From Thiothrix fructosivorans (GTDB lineage Bacteria; Pseudomonadota; Gammaproteobacteria; Thiotrichales; Thiotrichaceae): DNA of 64,000 nucleotides. The stretch lies in the NCBI RefSeq assembly GCF_017349355.1, contig NZ_JAFMPM010000006.1, positions 744,001 to 808,000 on the forward strand, given 5' to 3'. Shown here one piece after another: positions 17,270 through 25,262 of the stretch. The notes below the pieces were generated by a model. That model ran no database searches and was not told the DNA's origin. It saw nothing but the letters and a program-made list of their open reading frames with translations. The number at the start of each line of letters is the position of its first letter. The stretch's first letter is position 1. The translations under genes were made by a program, and so were the position numbers.

Positions 17270-17552
17270 CACAGACTGAGACGGCAAAGACTAGAAGGTC
17301 TGGAAAGGGACGACAACAATAATAAGAAAGGGTTAAGGAAAGCATTTACCAGCAAGCCCCAAGAGACAGTGAGCAGGCATAAACATGAATAACAATAAAG
17401 CGCCTGCCATGTTTCGACTTCTCTAACCCTCTACCGATAAGGCGGGGGGTATTTATTAGAAGTTCGGTGTTTTGAACAACAATAATAATAAGCTAATAAT
17501 AATAACATTTGCCCGTGTTGACTGCCCCCGCTCGTCGGGGGTTTCGTTTTTT
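17270..17552 (+). ncRNA. Candidate sigma-54-dependent small RNA, Hfq-binding, CrcZ-like
   Basis: This stretch of about 283 nt runs from the sigma-54 promoter to an intrinsic terminator and holds no convincing gene. Within it are four uninterrupted AAN-triplet tracts: 17315-17326, 17388-17399, 17475-17492 and 17495-17506. AAN/ARN repeats are the sequences bound by the distal face of Hfq. In Pseudomonas, CrcZ and CrcY have this same design: sigma-54 promoter, several AAnAAnAA motifs, and a terminator; they soak up Hfq/Crc to relieve carbon catabolite repression. Function here is inference from architecture; I claim no sequence homology. A 13-codon frame (17385-17426) behind no clear ribosome site crosses the second tract and is probably incidental. 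Confidence 0.65.
17525..17552 (+). terminator. Rho-independent terminator of the candidate small RNA
   Basis: CCCCCG and CGGGGG pair around a 5-nt loop (CTCGT) and are followed by TTTCGTTTTTT. The T-run is on the plus strand, so it ends a plus-strand transcript although the nearest plus-strand gene (ruvA) stops 434 bp earlier. Confidence 0.9.
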
Positions 17553-17560
17553 AGGCGCTT

Positions 17561-18385
17561 TTAGCTACCGTCCGTCGTTTTCTCTTCTTGCTTGGCGCTA
17601 TTCCACGCCGCATCCATCTGCGCCATTGTCGCTTCCTCTAAAGTAATCCCCACGGCTGTCAACATTGCCTCGACGCGCTGGAAACGCCGTTCAAACTTTT
17701 TATTCGATAAACGTAAGGCATTTTCGGCATTCACGCCCAGCAAACGCGCTAAATTGGTGACGCTCATCAACACATCACCCACTTCTTCCTCAATCCGACT
17801 GTGGGATTCGCCTTTCGCAACCGCCTCCACCACTTCGTCCAACTCTTCCTGAATTTTGGGAAGCACTTGCTGCCAATGTTCCCAATCAAACCCGACCCCA
17901 GCTGCACGGCGTTGCAGTTTTTGGCTGCGCCGTAGGGCTGGCATTGCTACCGGAATTCCGGCAAAGAAGCCGATTTCGGTGGATTTAGTGCCGCGCTCAG
18001 TCTGCTTAATCGCATCCCACGCCTGTTTTTGCGCACGCTCATCGGTATAGACGGTATCACCGAAAACGTGCGGATGCCGTCGGATCATTTTGCGGGAAAT
18101 ACCTGCTGCGACCGTATCAAAGTCGAATAAACCTTGCTCACTGGCAATTTGTGCCATGAAAACAATCTGGAACAGTAAGTCGCCCAGCTCGTCACACAGT
18201 GCCGCCGCATCGTGCTTGTCTACTGCGTCAGCCACTTCGTACACCTCTTCCAAGGTGTAGGGCAAAATCGTTTGCCAAGTCTGCTGAATATCCCATGAAC
18301 AACCGTGCGCTGGATCACGCAAGCGCATCATAATATTAAGCAATTCCGTTATCGGTAGGTGACTTGATCCGTTTTTGCCTTGCAT
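17561..18385 (-). CDS. mazG: Nucleoside triphosphate pyrophosphohydrolase MazG
   Basis: The product has 274 residues from the ATG at 18385 (MQGKNGSSHLPITELLNIM); the frame is open further upstream but family similarity starts here. MazG hydrolyses (d)NTPs to monophosphates and pyrophosphate, clearing damaged or excess nucleotides. The first of two MazG domains has DPAHGCSWDIQQTW, LEEVYEVADAV and CDELGDLLFQIVF with the metal-binding acids; the second has ELDEVVEAVAKGE and EEEVGDVLMSVTNLAR. It is the E. coli-like long form. It is convergent with the candidate small RNA. Confidence 0.93.
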   Translation of the reverse strand: MQGKNGSSHLPITELLNIMMRLRDPAHGCSWDIQQTWQTILPYTLEEVYEVADAVDKHDAAALCDELGDLLFQIVFMAQIASEQGLFDFDTVAAGISRKMIRRHPHVFGDTVYTDERAQKQAWDAIKQTERGTKSTEIGFFAGIPVAMPALRRSQKLQRRAAGVGFDWEHWQQVLPKIQEELDEVVEAVAKGESHSRIEEEVGDVLMSVTNLARLLGVNAENALRLSNKKFERRFQRVEAMLTAVGITLEEATMAQMDAAWNSAKQEEKTTDGS

Positions 18386-18511
18386 AGCATTTCCCTGTGG
18401 CGTATTGTGCGTTCGTCGTGCAATATACACACTTGTGGTATGAATGCTACGCTCAAACATAAAGCAAAATTGAATTTTCAATCTCAAAACCTAGACTTGA
18501 AGGAGATCACT

Positions 18512-18853
18512 ATGACTCTGAAACAAATCGCAGGCATTACCTTTGCCGCTCTGATGATCACCGCTGCGGGTGTTCACGCCGAAGACATGAAAATCGTCAA
18601 AAATGGCGATGGCGTTGCTGTCAAAAATAGCTTTGGCGAATGTGTCAAAGCTGTATACGGCTTCGAGCCAGAAGGCTGTGAAGCAGCACCAGAAGCAAAA
18701 CCAGAAGCCAAACCAGCGCCAACACCGCGTGCCGCGCCACGCGTAGCACCGCGTGCTCCCGTCGTACCTAAAGTGAAAGCAAAAGGTAACTACAAAGGCG
18801 CAGTGAATATGGATCCAGCTTCACGTAACGCAATGCAACGTTACAAAAAATAA
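18512..18853 (+). CDS. Small exported protein with Pro/Ala-rich tail
   Basis: The 113-residue protein starts 6 nt after AGGAGA. A signal peptide (MTLKQIAGITFAALMITAAGVHA) is followed by a short module, KIVKNGDGVAVKNSFGECVKAVYGFEPEGCEAAPE, with two Cys that may form a disulfide. Then come a Pro/Ala/Lys-rich linker and a basic end. The signal and the Cys module are shared with the OmpA-family protein at 19039, so the two genes are tandem duplicates of which this one lacks the OmpA domain. The rich positive charge of the tail could bind peptidoglycan or nucleic acid, but this is open. Confidence 0.75.
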   Translation: MTLKQIAGITFAALMITAAGVHAEDMKIVKNGDGVAVKNSFGECVKAVYGFEPEGCEAAPEAKPEAKPAPTPRAAPRVAPRAPVVPKVKAKGNYKGAVNMDPASRNAMQRYKK

Positions 18854-18899
18854 ACCCAACCAACTAGCCAGCCACTTGCTGGATTGTTGTGGGTTAAGC

Positions 18900-18937
18900 A
18901 AGCCCTTCTGCCGTTGGTAGGAGGGCTTTCATTTTTT
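18900..18937 (+). terminator. Rho-independent terminator
   Basis: AAGCCCTT pairs with GAGGGCTT around a 13-nt loop, followed by TCATTTTTT. It lies 46 bp after the stop of the small exported protein and separates it from its OmpA paralogue. Confidence 0.8.
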
Positions 18938-18964
18938 CAGCAAAAGAAAAATTCTTCTTAGAGA

Positions 18965-18994
18965 TAGGCACTTAACACGAAAATAACCTATAAT
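18965..18994 (+). promoter_or_regulatory. Likely sigma-70 promoter of the OmpA-family gene
   Basis: A perfect TATAAT (18989-18994) follows TAGGCA (18965-18970) with an 18-bp spacer, 45 bp before the start codon at 19039. The -35 box matches four of six consensus positions. Confidence 0.45.
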
Positions 18995-19038
18995 CGTAGC
19001 CGTTGTTGTATTTTTAAGACACTATAAGGAGATCACTC

Positions 19039-19647
19039 ATGACTCTAAAGAAAATGACAAGCATTGGTGTAACGGCTCTGATGGCAGCACTGATGACTAC
19101 CGCTACGTATGCAGAAGATGGCAAGTACGTCCAAAACAGTGAAGGCAAAGCCGTTAAAAACAGTGCTGACGAGTGTGTAAAAGCACAATTCGGCAGTATG
19201 CCAGAAGGCTGTGAAGCAGCGCCTGAACCAGCACCTGCTCCCGCACCAGCACCTCCACCGCCAAAACCAGCGCCAGCGCCTAAGCCGATTCAGCAAATGA
19301 CCCTGAATTCTGACGCTAACTTTGACTTCGACAAAGCCGTTCTGAAACCAGCAGGCAAAGCCAATCTGGATCAGTTCTTAGCAGGCTTAGCCGGTGCAAA
19401 AGTCACGGGCATTAACGTTGTTGGTCACACGGATAGCATCGGTTCTGATGCTTACAACCAAACGTTGTCTGAAAAGCGTGCAGCAGCCGTTGCCGACTAT
19501 CTGGTCAGCAAAGGTGTTCCAGCCGCCGCTATTAAAGCAGCCGGTAAAGGCGAAGCTCAACCCATCGCTGACAATGGTAGCAAAGCAGGTCGTGCGACTA
19601 ACCGTCGTACTGAAGTAGTAGCGCACGGTTCACGCAGCGCTCGCTAA
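19039..19647 (+). CDS. OmpA-family outer-membrane/peptidoglycan-binding protein
   Basis: The product has 202 residues. A signal peptide (MTLKKMTSIGVTALMAALMTTATYA) is followed by the Cys module shared with the preceding gene (KAVKNSADECVKAQFGSMPEGCEAAPE), a Pro/Ala linker, and a C-terminal OmpA domain (about 92-195). The domain has NFDFDKAVLKPAGKANLDQFL, VVGHTDSIGSDAYNQTLSEKRA and NRRTEVVAHG, with the Asp and Arg that bind diaminopimelate in peptidoglycan. There is no beta-barrel domain, so it is a periplasmic wall-binding protein, possibly tethered by the Cys module. AAGGAG precedes the ATG. Confidence 0.88.
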   Translation: MTLKKMTSIGVTALMAALMTTATYAEDGKYVQNSEGKAVKNSADECVKAQFGSMPEGCEAAPEPAPAPAPAPPPPKPAPAPKPIQQMTLNSDANFDFDKAVLKPAGKANLDQFLAGLAGAKVTGINVVGHTDSIGSDAYNQTLSEKRAAAVADYLVSKGVPAAAIKAAGKGEAQPIADNGSKAGRATNRRTEVVAHGSRSAR

Positions 19648-19671
19648 GCCATGCCGCAGCAAGGATGCTAG

Positions 19672-19701
19672 AAAAAAGCTGGGTTCGCCCGGCTTTTTTT
19701 T
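19672..19701 (+). terminator. Rho-independent terminator
   Basis: AAAAAAGCTGGG, a TTCG tetraloop, then CCCGGCTTTTTTTT: a classical terminator 25 bp after the OmpA-family gene. Confidence 0.92.
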
Positions 19702-19792
19702 GGGGGTTTCTATCCACATATGGAGTATTTCATTCACTGCTAATATTCAGCTAAGATTGCAGCCTTTATTTTGGTCGTGGAGACAGATAGTT

Positions 19793-20920
19793 ATGTCAAT
19801 CAAAGTGGCTGTACCCAAGGAAACCGCCGAGGGCGAGCGCCGGGTTGCCATCGAATCCAGCGTCATTGCCAAACTCAGTAAATTAGGCGCTGAAGTCCTC
19901 GTTGAAACGGGCGCAGGCGATGCGGCGCACATTCCAGATGCTGCCTTTACTGGCGCAACCATTGTGTCATCGACCCGCGATCTTTATCAGCAAGCCGACA
20001 TCGTGTTGAAAGTGCAACCACCTTCCGCCGCTGAAATTGCCCAATTAAAAGAGGGCAGCGTGCTAATCGGCATGTTGCAACCTTACCAATCCCCGGAACG
20101 GATTGCGGCACTCAATGCCAAAAACATCACCAGCTTTGCGATGGAACTCATCCCACGGATTTCGCGGGCGCAGTCAATGGACGTGCTGTCTTCGCAAGCC
20201 GCTATCGCTGGTTACAAAGCTGCGATCATGGGTGCTGACCTTGCACCACGCTTTTTCCCCATGCTGACCACAGCGGCAGGCACAATTCGCCCCTCCAAAG
20301 TCATTATCATTGGCGTGGGCGTGGCGGGTTTGCAAGCGATTGCTACTGCACGCCGTTTAGGAGCGGTGGTTGAAGCGTATGACGTGCGTTCTGCCACCAA
20401 GGAACAAGTGCAATCACTCGGCGCAAAATTCATCGAACTAGGCATTACCGCAGAAGGGACGGGGGGCTATGCTCGCGAACTCACGGCAGAAGAAAAACAG
20501 CAACAGCAAGAAGCCTTGGCAAAACACATTGCTACCGCTGACGTGTTGATTACCACTGCGGCTGTACCGGGTCGCCCCTCCCCGAAAATCATTCCCGAAT
20601 CCACGGTTGACGGCATGAAATCCGGCGCGGTGATTATCGACTTGGCAGCGGAAGGCGGCGGTAACTGCACCCTGACGCAACCGGGCAAAACCATCGTGCA
20701 TAACGGTGTGACCATTCACGCGCCACTCAATGTACCCAGCCAAGTGCCAGTACACGCCTCCGAAATGTACGCCAAAAACCTGCTCAATTTCCTCACCCCG
20801 ATGTTGAAAGGCGGCACTTATGCCCCCGATTTCAGTGACGAAGTGATTGCAGGCGCGTTACTCACGCACGAGGGCAAGATCATGAACGCAGCCATTCGCC
20901 AACTGGTTGAAGGAGCATAA
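19793..20920 (+). CDS. pntAA: NAD(P) transhydrogenase alpha subunit, part 1
   Basis: The product has 375 residues from MSIKVAVPKETAEGERRVA (ATG at 19793); the open frame begins earlier but the family starts here. This is the NAD(H)-binding domain I of the proton-pumping transhydrogenase, which moves hydride from NADH to NADP+ using the proton gradient. It has the Rossmann motif VIIIGVGVAGLQAIATARRLGAVVEAYDVR and the mobile-loop region TAAVPGRPSPKIIPESTV. It is the split form found in many bacteria, without the membrane part, which the next gene supplies 2 bp later. Confidence 0.93.
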   Translation: MSIKVAVPKETAEGERRVAIESSVIAKLSKLGAEVLVETGAGDAAHIPDAAFTGATIVSSTRDLYQQADIVLKVQPPSAAEIAQLKEGSVLIGMLQPYQSPERIAALNAKNITSFAMELIPRISRAQSMDVLSSQAAIAGYKAAIMGADLAPRFFPMLTTAAGTIRPSKVIIIGVGVAGLQAIATARRLGAVVEAYDVRSATKEQVQSLGAKFIELGITAEGTGGYARELTAEEKQQQQEALAKHIATADVLITTAAVPGRPSPKIIPESTVDGMKSGAVIIDLAAEGGGNCTLTQPGKTIVHNGVTIHAPLNVPSQVPVHASEMYAKNLLNFLTPMLKGGTYAPDFSDEVIAGALLTHEGKIMNAAIRQLVEGA

Positions 20921-20922
20921 CA

Positions 20923-21210
20923 ATGGACGGTTTTATTGCAATTTACATCTTCATCCTCGCCGGATTCGTCGGCTATGAAGTGATTTCCAAAGTGCCAGTG
21001 ATTCTGCACACCCCGCTAATGTCAGGTTCAAACTTCGTTCACGGTATCGTTTTGGTCGGTGCAATGGTCGTGTTAGGTCAGGCGGAAGGCTTTATGGAAC
21101 AACTGGTCGGTTTCATCGCGGTGGTGCTGGCAGCGGGTAACGCGGTCGGCGGTTACGTTGTGACTGAGCGGATGCTGGAAATGTTTAAAAGCAGCAAAGG
21201 GGGCAAATAA
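20923..21210 (+). CDS. pntAB: NAD(P) transhydrogenase alpha subunit, part 2 (membrane)
   Basis: The product has 95 residues and supplies the membrane helices that in E. coli form the C-terminus of PntA. It has three to four helices: IAIYIFILAGFVGYEVISKVP, SGSNFVHGIVLVGAMVVLGQ and VGFIAVVLAAGNAVGGYVVTERML, the last being the conserved family end. It lies between pntAA and pntB with 2-bp gaps on either side, so the three are one operon. Confidence 0.93.
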   Translation: MDGFIAIYIFILAGFVGYEVISKVPVILHTPLMSGSNFVHGIVLVGAMVVLGQAEGFMEQLVGFIAVVLAAGNAVGGYVVTERMLEMFKSSKGGK

Positions 21211-21212
21211 TC

Positions 21213-22589
21213 ATGAACCTGTTTGTTGAAATCTTTTATCTGGCAGCCGCTGTGCTGTTCATTCTCGGTTTGAAGCAAATGGCTTCGCCTGTCACTGCGC
21301 GGCGCGGGATCGTGTGGGCGGGCATCGGCATGGTGCTGGCAACGCTCATCACCTTTGTCCACCCACACGTTAACAGCAACTATTTGCTGATTATTATCGG
21401 TATCGCGGTCGGCGGTGGCATTGCGTGGAAAACCGGCAAAGAAGTCGCGATGACTGACATGCCGCAAATGATTGCGCTCTACAACGGCATGGGCGGCGGT
21501 GCAGCGGCAGCGATTGCAGCAGTCGAATTGATCAAGCACGAGCCGATGGATGGCACGGTGCAATTGCTAGCGGTATTTGGCGCGTTGATTGGGGCGGTGG
21601 CGTTCTCTGGTTCGTTGATTGCGTTTGGCAAGTTGCAAGGTATCAAGCAATTGCGCGGTGCGTTCCGTTTCCACAATCAGCAACGCATTAACGCCGGTTT
21701 GTTTATCGTGGTGGCGTGGATGGGGCTGGGCATTGCAACCAGCGGCATGGATTACGGCATGTTTACGCTGTTCTTGTTCTTCGCGCTGGCGTTGGCGTTT
21801 GGCGTGATGATGACCTTGCCGATTGGTGGCGCGGATATGCCGGTGGTGATTTCGCTCTACAACGCCTTCACTGGGCTTGCGGTTGGTTTTGAAGGTTATG
21901 TGCTGGACAACCCTGCAATGATGATTGCGGGCATTGTGGTGGGTTCTGCGGGTACGTTGCTGACGCAATTGATGGCAAAAGCGATGAACCGCCCAATTAC
22001 CAACGTGCTGTTTAGCAATTTCGGCGAAACCACGGGTGAAGCGCAAGAAGTGACAGGTTCGATGAAGGCGATTGAATCTCCTGACGCTGCCATCATGATG
22101 GCGTTCGCGGAAAAGGTCATTATTATCCCCGGTTACGGCATGGCGGTGGCGCAAGCGCAGCACAAGATCTGGGAAATGACCAAGCAATTGCAAGAGCGCG
22201 GCGTGACTGTGAAATTTGCGATTCACCCTGTGGCAGGACGGATGCCGGGACACATGAACGTGTTGTTGGCGGAAGCTGGCGTGCCGTATGACATCATCTA
22301 CGATCTGGACGAGATCAACGAAGAGTTCAAAACGGCGGATGTAGCACTGGTCATTGGTGCGAACGACGTGGTGAATCCGATTGCGCGGACTGACCCGAAC
22401 AGCCCGATTTATGGAATGCCGATTTTGAATGCAGATTACGCTAAGAACGTAATCGTGGTGAAACGTGGTCAAGGTGCGGGTTTCTCTGGGATCGAGAACC
22501 ACCTGTTCTTCGCTGACAACTGCCGGATGCTGTATGGCGATGGGCAAGTAGTGGCGAGTGAATTGATTGCGAATATGAAAGAACTCTGA
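21213..22589 (+). CDS. pntB: NAD(P) transhydrogenase beta subunit
   Basis: The product has 458 residues. The N-terminal half is about eight membrane helices (domain II, proton path). The C-terminal 180 residues are the NADP(H)-binding domain III, with IIIPGYGMAVAQAQHKIWEM, IHPVAGRMPGHMNVLLAEAGVPYD, ALVIGANDVVNPIARTDPNSPIYGMPIL and VVKRGQGAGFSGIENHLFF, all family signatures. With the two genes upstream it forms a complete enzyme that makes NADPH. A TnpB relic begins about 30 bp after its stop. Confidence 0.96.
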   Translation: MNLFVEIFYLAAAVLFILGLKQMASPVTARRGIVWAGIGMVLATLITFVHPHVNSNYLLIIIGIAVGGGIAWKTGKEVAMTDMPQMIALYNGMGGGAAAAIAAVELIKHEPMDGTVQLLAVFGALIGAVAFSGSLIAFGKLQGIKQLRGAFRFHNQQRINAGLFIVVAWMGLGIATSGMDYGMFTLFLFFALALAFGVMMTLPIGGADMPVVISLYNAFTGLAVGFEGYVLDNPAMMIAGIVVGSAGTLLTQLMAKAMNRPITNVLFSNFGETTGEAQEVTGSMKAIESPDAAIMMAFAEKVIIIPGYGMAVAQAQHKIWEMTKQLQERGVTVKFAIHPVAGRMPGHMNVLLAEAGVPYDIIYDLDEINEEFKTADVALVIGANDVVNPIARTDPNSPIYGMPILNADYAKNVIVVKRGQGAGFSGIENHLFFADNCRMLYGDGQVVASELIANMKEL

Positions 22590-22616
22590 GGGAGAGCCCC
22601 TTTATCCTTCTTTCGC

Positions 22617-23385
22617 GTAAAACCTCGTCCTTCAGGGCGAGGATGCAGAGCGAGGGCGGCATTGCCGCCCCTCTCTTAGCCGTATTTTCCTGCCCAAACT
22701 GGGTTGGATTCGCTACCGCAACAGCCGCGAGGTGTTGGGTGAGTTGCAAACCCAACAAGCGAAACTCGCCAAGTATCAACGGCGTATGGCGCACAAACAG
22801 AAGTTCAGCAACAACTGGAAAAAGGCGAAAGCCAAGGTTAAAAAACCCCACACCCAAATCGCCAATGCCCGCCGCGATTTCCTGCACAAAGCAACGACCA
22901 CGATCAGCCAAAACCACGCGCTCGTATTCGTCGAAGATTTGCAGGTAAGCAATATGTGCCGATCAGCGGCAGGTGCAGGAGAAAATCCCGGCAAGAACGT
23001 GGCGGCAAAGTCTGGCTTAAACAAAGCGATTCTCGACCAAGGCTGGGGTGAATTCCGGCGGCAACTCGACTACAAACTGGCATGGAATGGCGGTATGTTA
23101 TTCGCCGTTCCACCGCATTACACCAGCCAAGAATGCCCCAAATGTCACCACACATCAGCGGATAACCGCCAAACACAAGCGCGATTTGTGTGCGTGAAGT
23201 GTCACTATGAAAATCACGCCGATCATGTCGGCGCGATCAATGTTAAAGAGCGGGGACACCGCTTGTTAGCCTGTGGAGATGCGGTATTAAGCCGCTCGAT
23301 GAAGCAGGAACTCGCCGAAGTAAGTCAGCTATTTAGCTGAATGCAGTAGGAATCCCCTTCCTTTAGGGAGGGGAGGATGTCAACA
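22617..23385 (+). mobile_element. Relic of an IS200/IS605-type element (tnpB only)
   Basis: The element carries a truncated tnpB and no tnpA transposase. At each end lies a hairpin of the kind found at the right end of these elements and in the TnpB guide-RNA scaffold: CCTCGTCC-TTCAGGGCGAGG (22623-22642) and CCCCTTCC-TTTAGGGAGGGG (23354-23373), each followed by ATG-containing sequence (GGATG). A further strong palindrome, GGCGGCATTGCCGCC, lies at 22656-22670. Boundaries are approximate. It sits between pntB and asd without disrupting either. Confidence 0.7.
22684..23340 (+). pseudogene. tnpB: TnpB RNA-guided nuclease, internally deleted
   Basis: Similarity begins with FLPKLGWIRYRNSREV, which belongs to the N-terminal third of TnpB, and jumps after LGEL directly into AKYQRRMAHKQKFSNNWKKAK, which belongs after the first RuvC segment. 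The missing part would include the first catalytic Asp (the IGIDxG strand). The rest is intact: the helix DFLHKATTTISQN, the second catalytic acid in ALVFVEDLQV, the zinc ribbon CPKC...CVKC, and the third acid region NHADHVGAINV. About 200 residues remain of a usual 380-400. It should be dead as a nuclease, though it might still bind RNA or DNA. Confidence 0.8.
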
Positions 23386-23401
23386 TGACCTTGGTTAGGA
23401 G

Positions 23402-23422
23402 ATTGTAAGTCTGACTTACAAT
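23402..23422. promoter_or_regulatory. Perfect 9-bp dyad upstream of asd, operator-like
   Basis: ATTGTAAGT-CTG-ACTTACAAT lies 78 bp before the asd start and just beyond the TnpB relic. Such a short symmetric site suits a repressor or activator dimer. No regulator can be named. Confidence 0.4.
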
Positions 23423-23499
23423 TTGCATCAGTGTTTGTCTCCACCCACGACAGTGCTACAATCTCACGCCTTAATTAGCGGGTTTAGACGGAGTTTGTG

Positions 23500-24618
23500 A
23501 TGTTAAAGGTAGGTTTTGTCGGTTGGCGCGGCATGGTCGGATCAGTTCTGATGGAGCGGATGCGTGCTGAAAACGACTTCCAAGGCTTTGAGCCAGTGTT
23601 TTTCACCACCTCGCAGTCCGGCAAGCCCGGCCCTGACGTAGGCATGGGTGCAAAGCCGCTCGAAGATGCCATGAATATCGACAAGCTGGCGGAAATGGAC
23701 ATTATCCTCTCGTGCCAAGGCGGCGATTACACCAACGCAGTGTACGCACCACTTCGCGCTCGCTGGAACGGCTACTGGATTGACGCAGCCTCCACCCTGC
23801 GCATGGCAGACGACGCGATCATCGTGCTCGACCCCGTAAACCGCAACGTCATCGACGCAGGCTTGCAAAGCGGCATTAAAAACTACATCGGCGGCAACTG
23901 CACCGTTTCTCTGATGCTGATGGCCTTGGGCGGTTTGTTTGAAAAGGGCTTGGTCGAATGGATTACATCCATGACTTACCAAGCCGCTTCCGGTGCAGGC
24001 GCGAAAAACATGCGCGAACTGCTGACTCAAATGGGCGAACTCAACGGTGAAGTCGGTGATTTGCTGGCAGACCCCGCTTCTGCAATTCTCGACATTGACA
24101 CTAAAGTTACCGCGAAACTCAACGATGGCACACTCTCCACCGCGAACTTCGGCGCACCACTGGCGGGTAGCCTGATCCCGTGGATCGACAAGTTGTGGGA
24201 AAACGGTCAAACCAAGGAAGAGTGGAAAGGCATTGCCGAAACCAACAAAATCCTCGGCAAAACCGCTGCGAACCTCATCCCCGTGGATGGGCAGTGCGTG
24301 CGGATCGGCGCAATGCGTTGCCATTCGCAAGGCTTCACCATCAAGCTCAAGCAAGATTTGCCGCTGGCGGAAATCGAAAGCATCATTGCTAGCCACAACG
24401 AGTGGGTCAAAGTCATTCCGAATGACAAAGAATCCACCTTGCGCGGTCTGACCCCTGTCCAAGCGTCTGGCACGTTAACCGTCCCCGTCGGACGGATTCG
24501 TAAGATGAATCTGGGCCCAGAATACCTCACTGCGTTCACGGTCGGTGACCAATTGCTGTGGGGTGCGGCAGAACCTGTGCGTCGTATGTTGAAAATTACA
24601 TTGGCGCATTTAAACTAA
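23500..24618 (+). CDS. asd: Aspartate-semialdehyde dehydrogenase
   Basis: The product has 372 residues from the ATG at 23500 ([21 protein letters not shown]), one codon inside the open frame. Asd reduces aspartyl phosphate to aspartate semialdehyde with NADPH, the branch point to lysine, diaminopimelate, methionine and threonine. It has the nucleotide-binding GWRGMVGS, the catalytic Cys in [10 protein letters not shown], the substrate Arg/Glu region and the closing His/Arg set ([15 protein letters not shown]). Length and motifs match the gammaproteobacterial form. It is monocistronic here. Confidence 0.95.
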   Translation: MLKVGFVGWRGMVGSVLMERMRAENDFQGFEPVFFTTSQSGKPGPDVGMGAKPLEDAMNIDKLAEMDIILSCQGGDYTNAVYAPLRARWNGYWIDAASTLRMADDAIIVLDPVNRNVIDAGLQSGIKNYIGGNCTVSLMLMALGGLFEKGLVEWITSMTYQAASGAGAKNMRELLTQMGELNGEVGDLLADPASAILDIDTKVTAKLNDGTLSTANFGAPLAGSLIPWIDKLWENGQTKEEWKGIAETNKILGKTAANLIPVDGQCVRIGAMRCHSQGFTIKLKQDLPLAEIESIIASHNEWVKVIPNDKESTLRGLTPVQASGTLTVPVGRIRKMNLGPEYLTAFTVGDQLLWGAAEPVRRMLKITLAHLN

Positions 24619-24632
24619 GCTAGACTGTGCTG

Positions 24633-24670
24633 ACTAGGGGAGGTTAGGTTAGGAGCCAGCTTCCCCTAGT
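24633..24670 (+). terminator. Hairpin after asd, terminator-like
   Basis: ACTAGGGGA and TCCCCTAGT pair across a 20-nt loop starting 15 bp after the asd stop. There is no T-run, so termination is uncertain. Confidence 0.4.
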
Positions 24671-24815
24671 GTTCGCTTGTTCCGCAACCTAGTGCAAACC
24701 CTGTGCCATCAATCGGTTGCTCCATGCGAAATATCAAGTAATTGGGTAATAATATCCCCTAGAATTCAAAAGCATACTAAACGCTAGAACGCCGCTATCA
24801 CAGGAGGACACCCCC

Positions 24816-25262
24816 ATGATTTCATACATGGAATTACACGAACAAAACCACAAAATTACCGAACTCTCGAATGTGTTGAGTTACCTGATTAACGAACGCT
24901 CGATGTGCGACACTGAAGTGTCGTGCGAACTGTTTTTCCGCTACGTCAGCATGGTGAAAGACCATTTGGAAACCGAAGAGCGCGAGCTGTATCAATTGCT
25001 ACTCATGGATGATGATAACGATGTGCGCAATACCGGACGCAAATTCCTGTCCGGTTCGGGCGAAATCAAGCGTGTGTTTGGGCAATACTTGAAACGCTGG
25101 TGCAAGGGCAAGGAACTGCGCATCCGCGACCATGACGCGTTTGTGCGCGATACCCGCGAGATTTTCGGCTTGGTGATTCGCCGCATTGACGACGAAACCG
25201 TGCATTTATACCCAACACTGCTGGAGTGTGGGCATATTCCGCGAACAGCTCTCGCTGCTTAA
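24816..25262 (+). CDS. Hemerythrin-like (HHE) domain protein
   Basis: The product has 148 residues and is preceded by AGGAGG. The helical sequence contains spaced His and Glu residues suited to a di-iron site: HEQNHKITEL, MVKDHLETEERELY, RIRDHDAFVRDTREIF and DDETVHLYPTLLE. Such proteins bind oxygen or nitric oxide or store iron. Assignment of each ligand is uncertain. The stop codon overlaps the end of the convergent ABC permease by 4 bp. Confidence 0.7.
   Translation: MISYMELHEQNHKITELSNVLSYLINERSMCDTEVSCELFFRYVSMVKDHLETEERELYQLLLMDDDNDVRNTGRKFLSGSGEIKRVFGQYLKRWCKGKELRIRDHDAFVRDTREIFGLVIRRIDDETVHLYPTLLECGHIPRTALAA

Noticed and set aside
17385-17426. 13-codon ORF inside the candidate small RNA, as a leader peptide
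   Set aside because: No clear ribosome site, and its first codons are just one of the AAN tracts.
21567-22547. Open frame of 326 codons on the minus strand opposite pntB
   Set aside because: His/Arg-rich shadow of the pntB reading frame; no family features and pntB is certain.
22643-22948. Second plus-strand frame over the TnpB relic
   Set aside because: Shadow frame; the TnpB motifs are all in the frame ending at 23340.
23542-24462. Open frame of 306 codons opposite asd
   Set aside because: Mirror of a well-supported gene; composition is typical of an antisense shadow.
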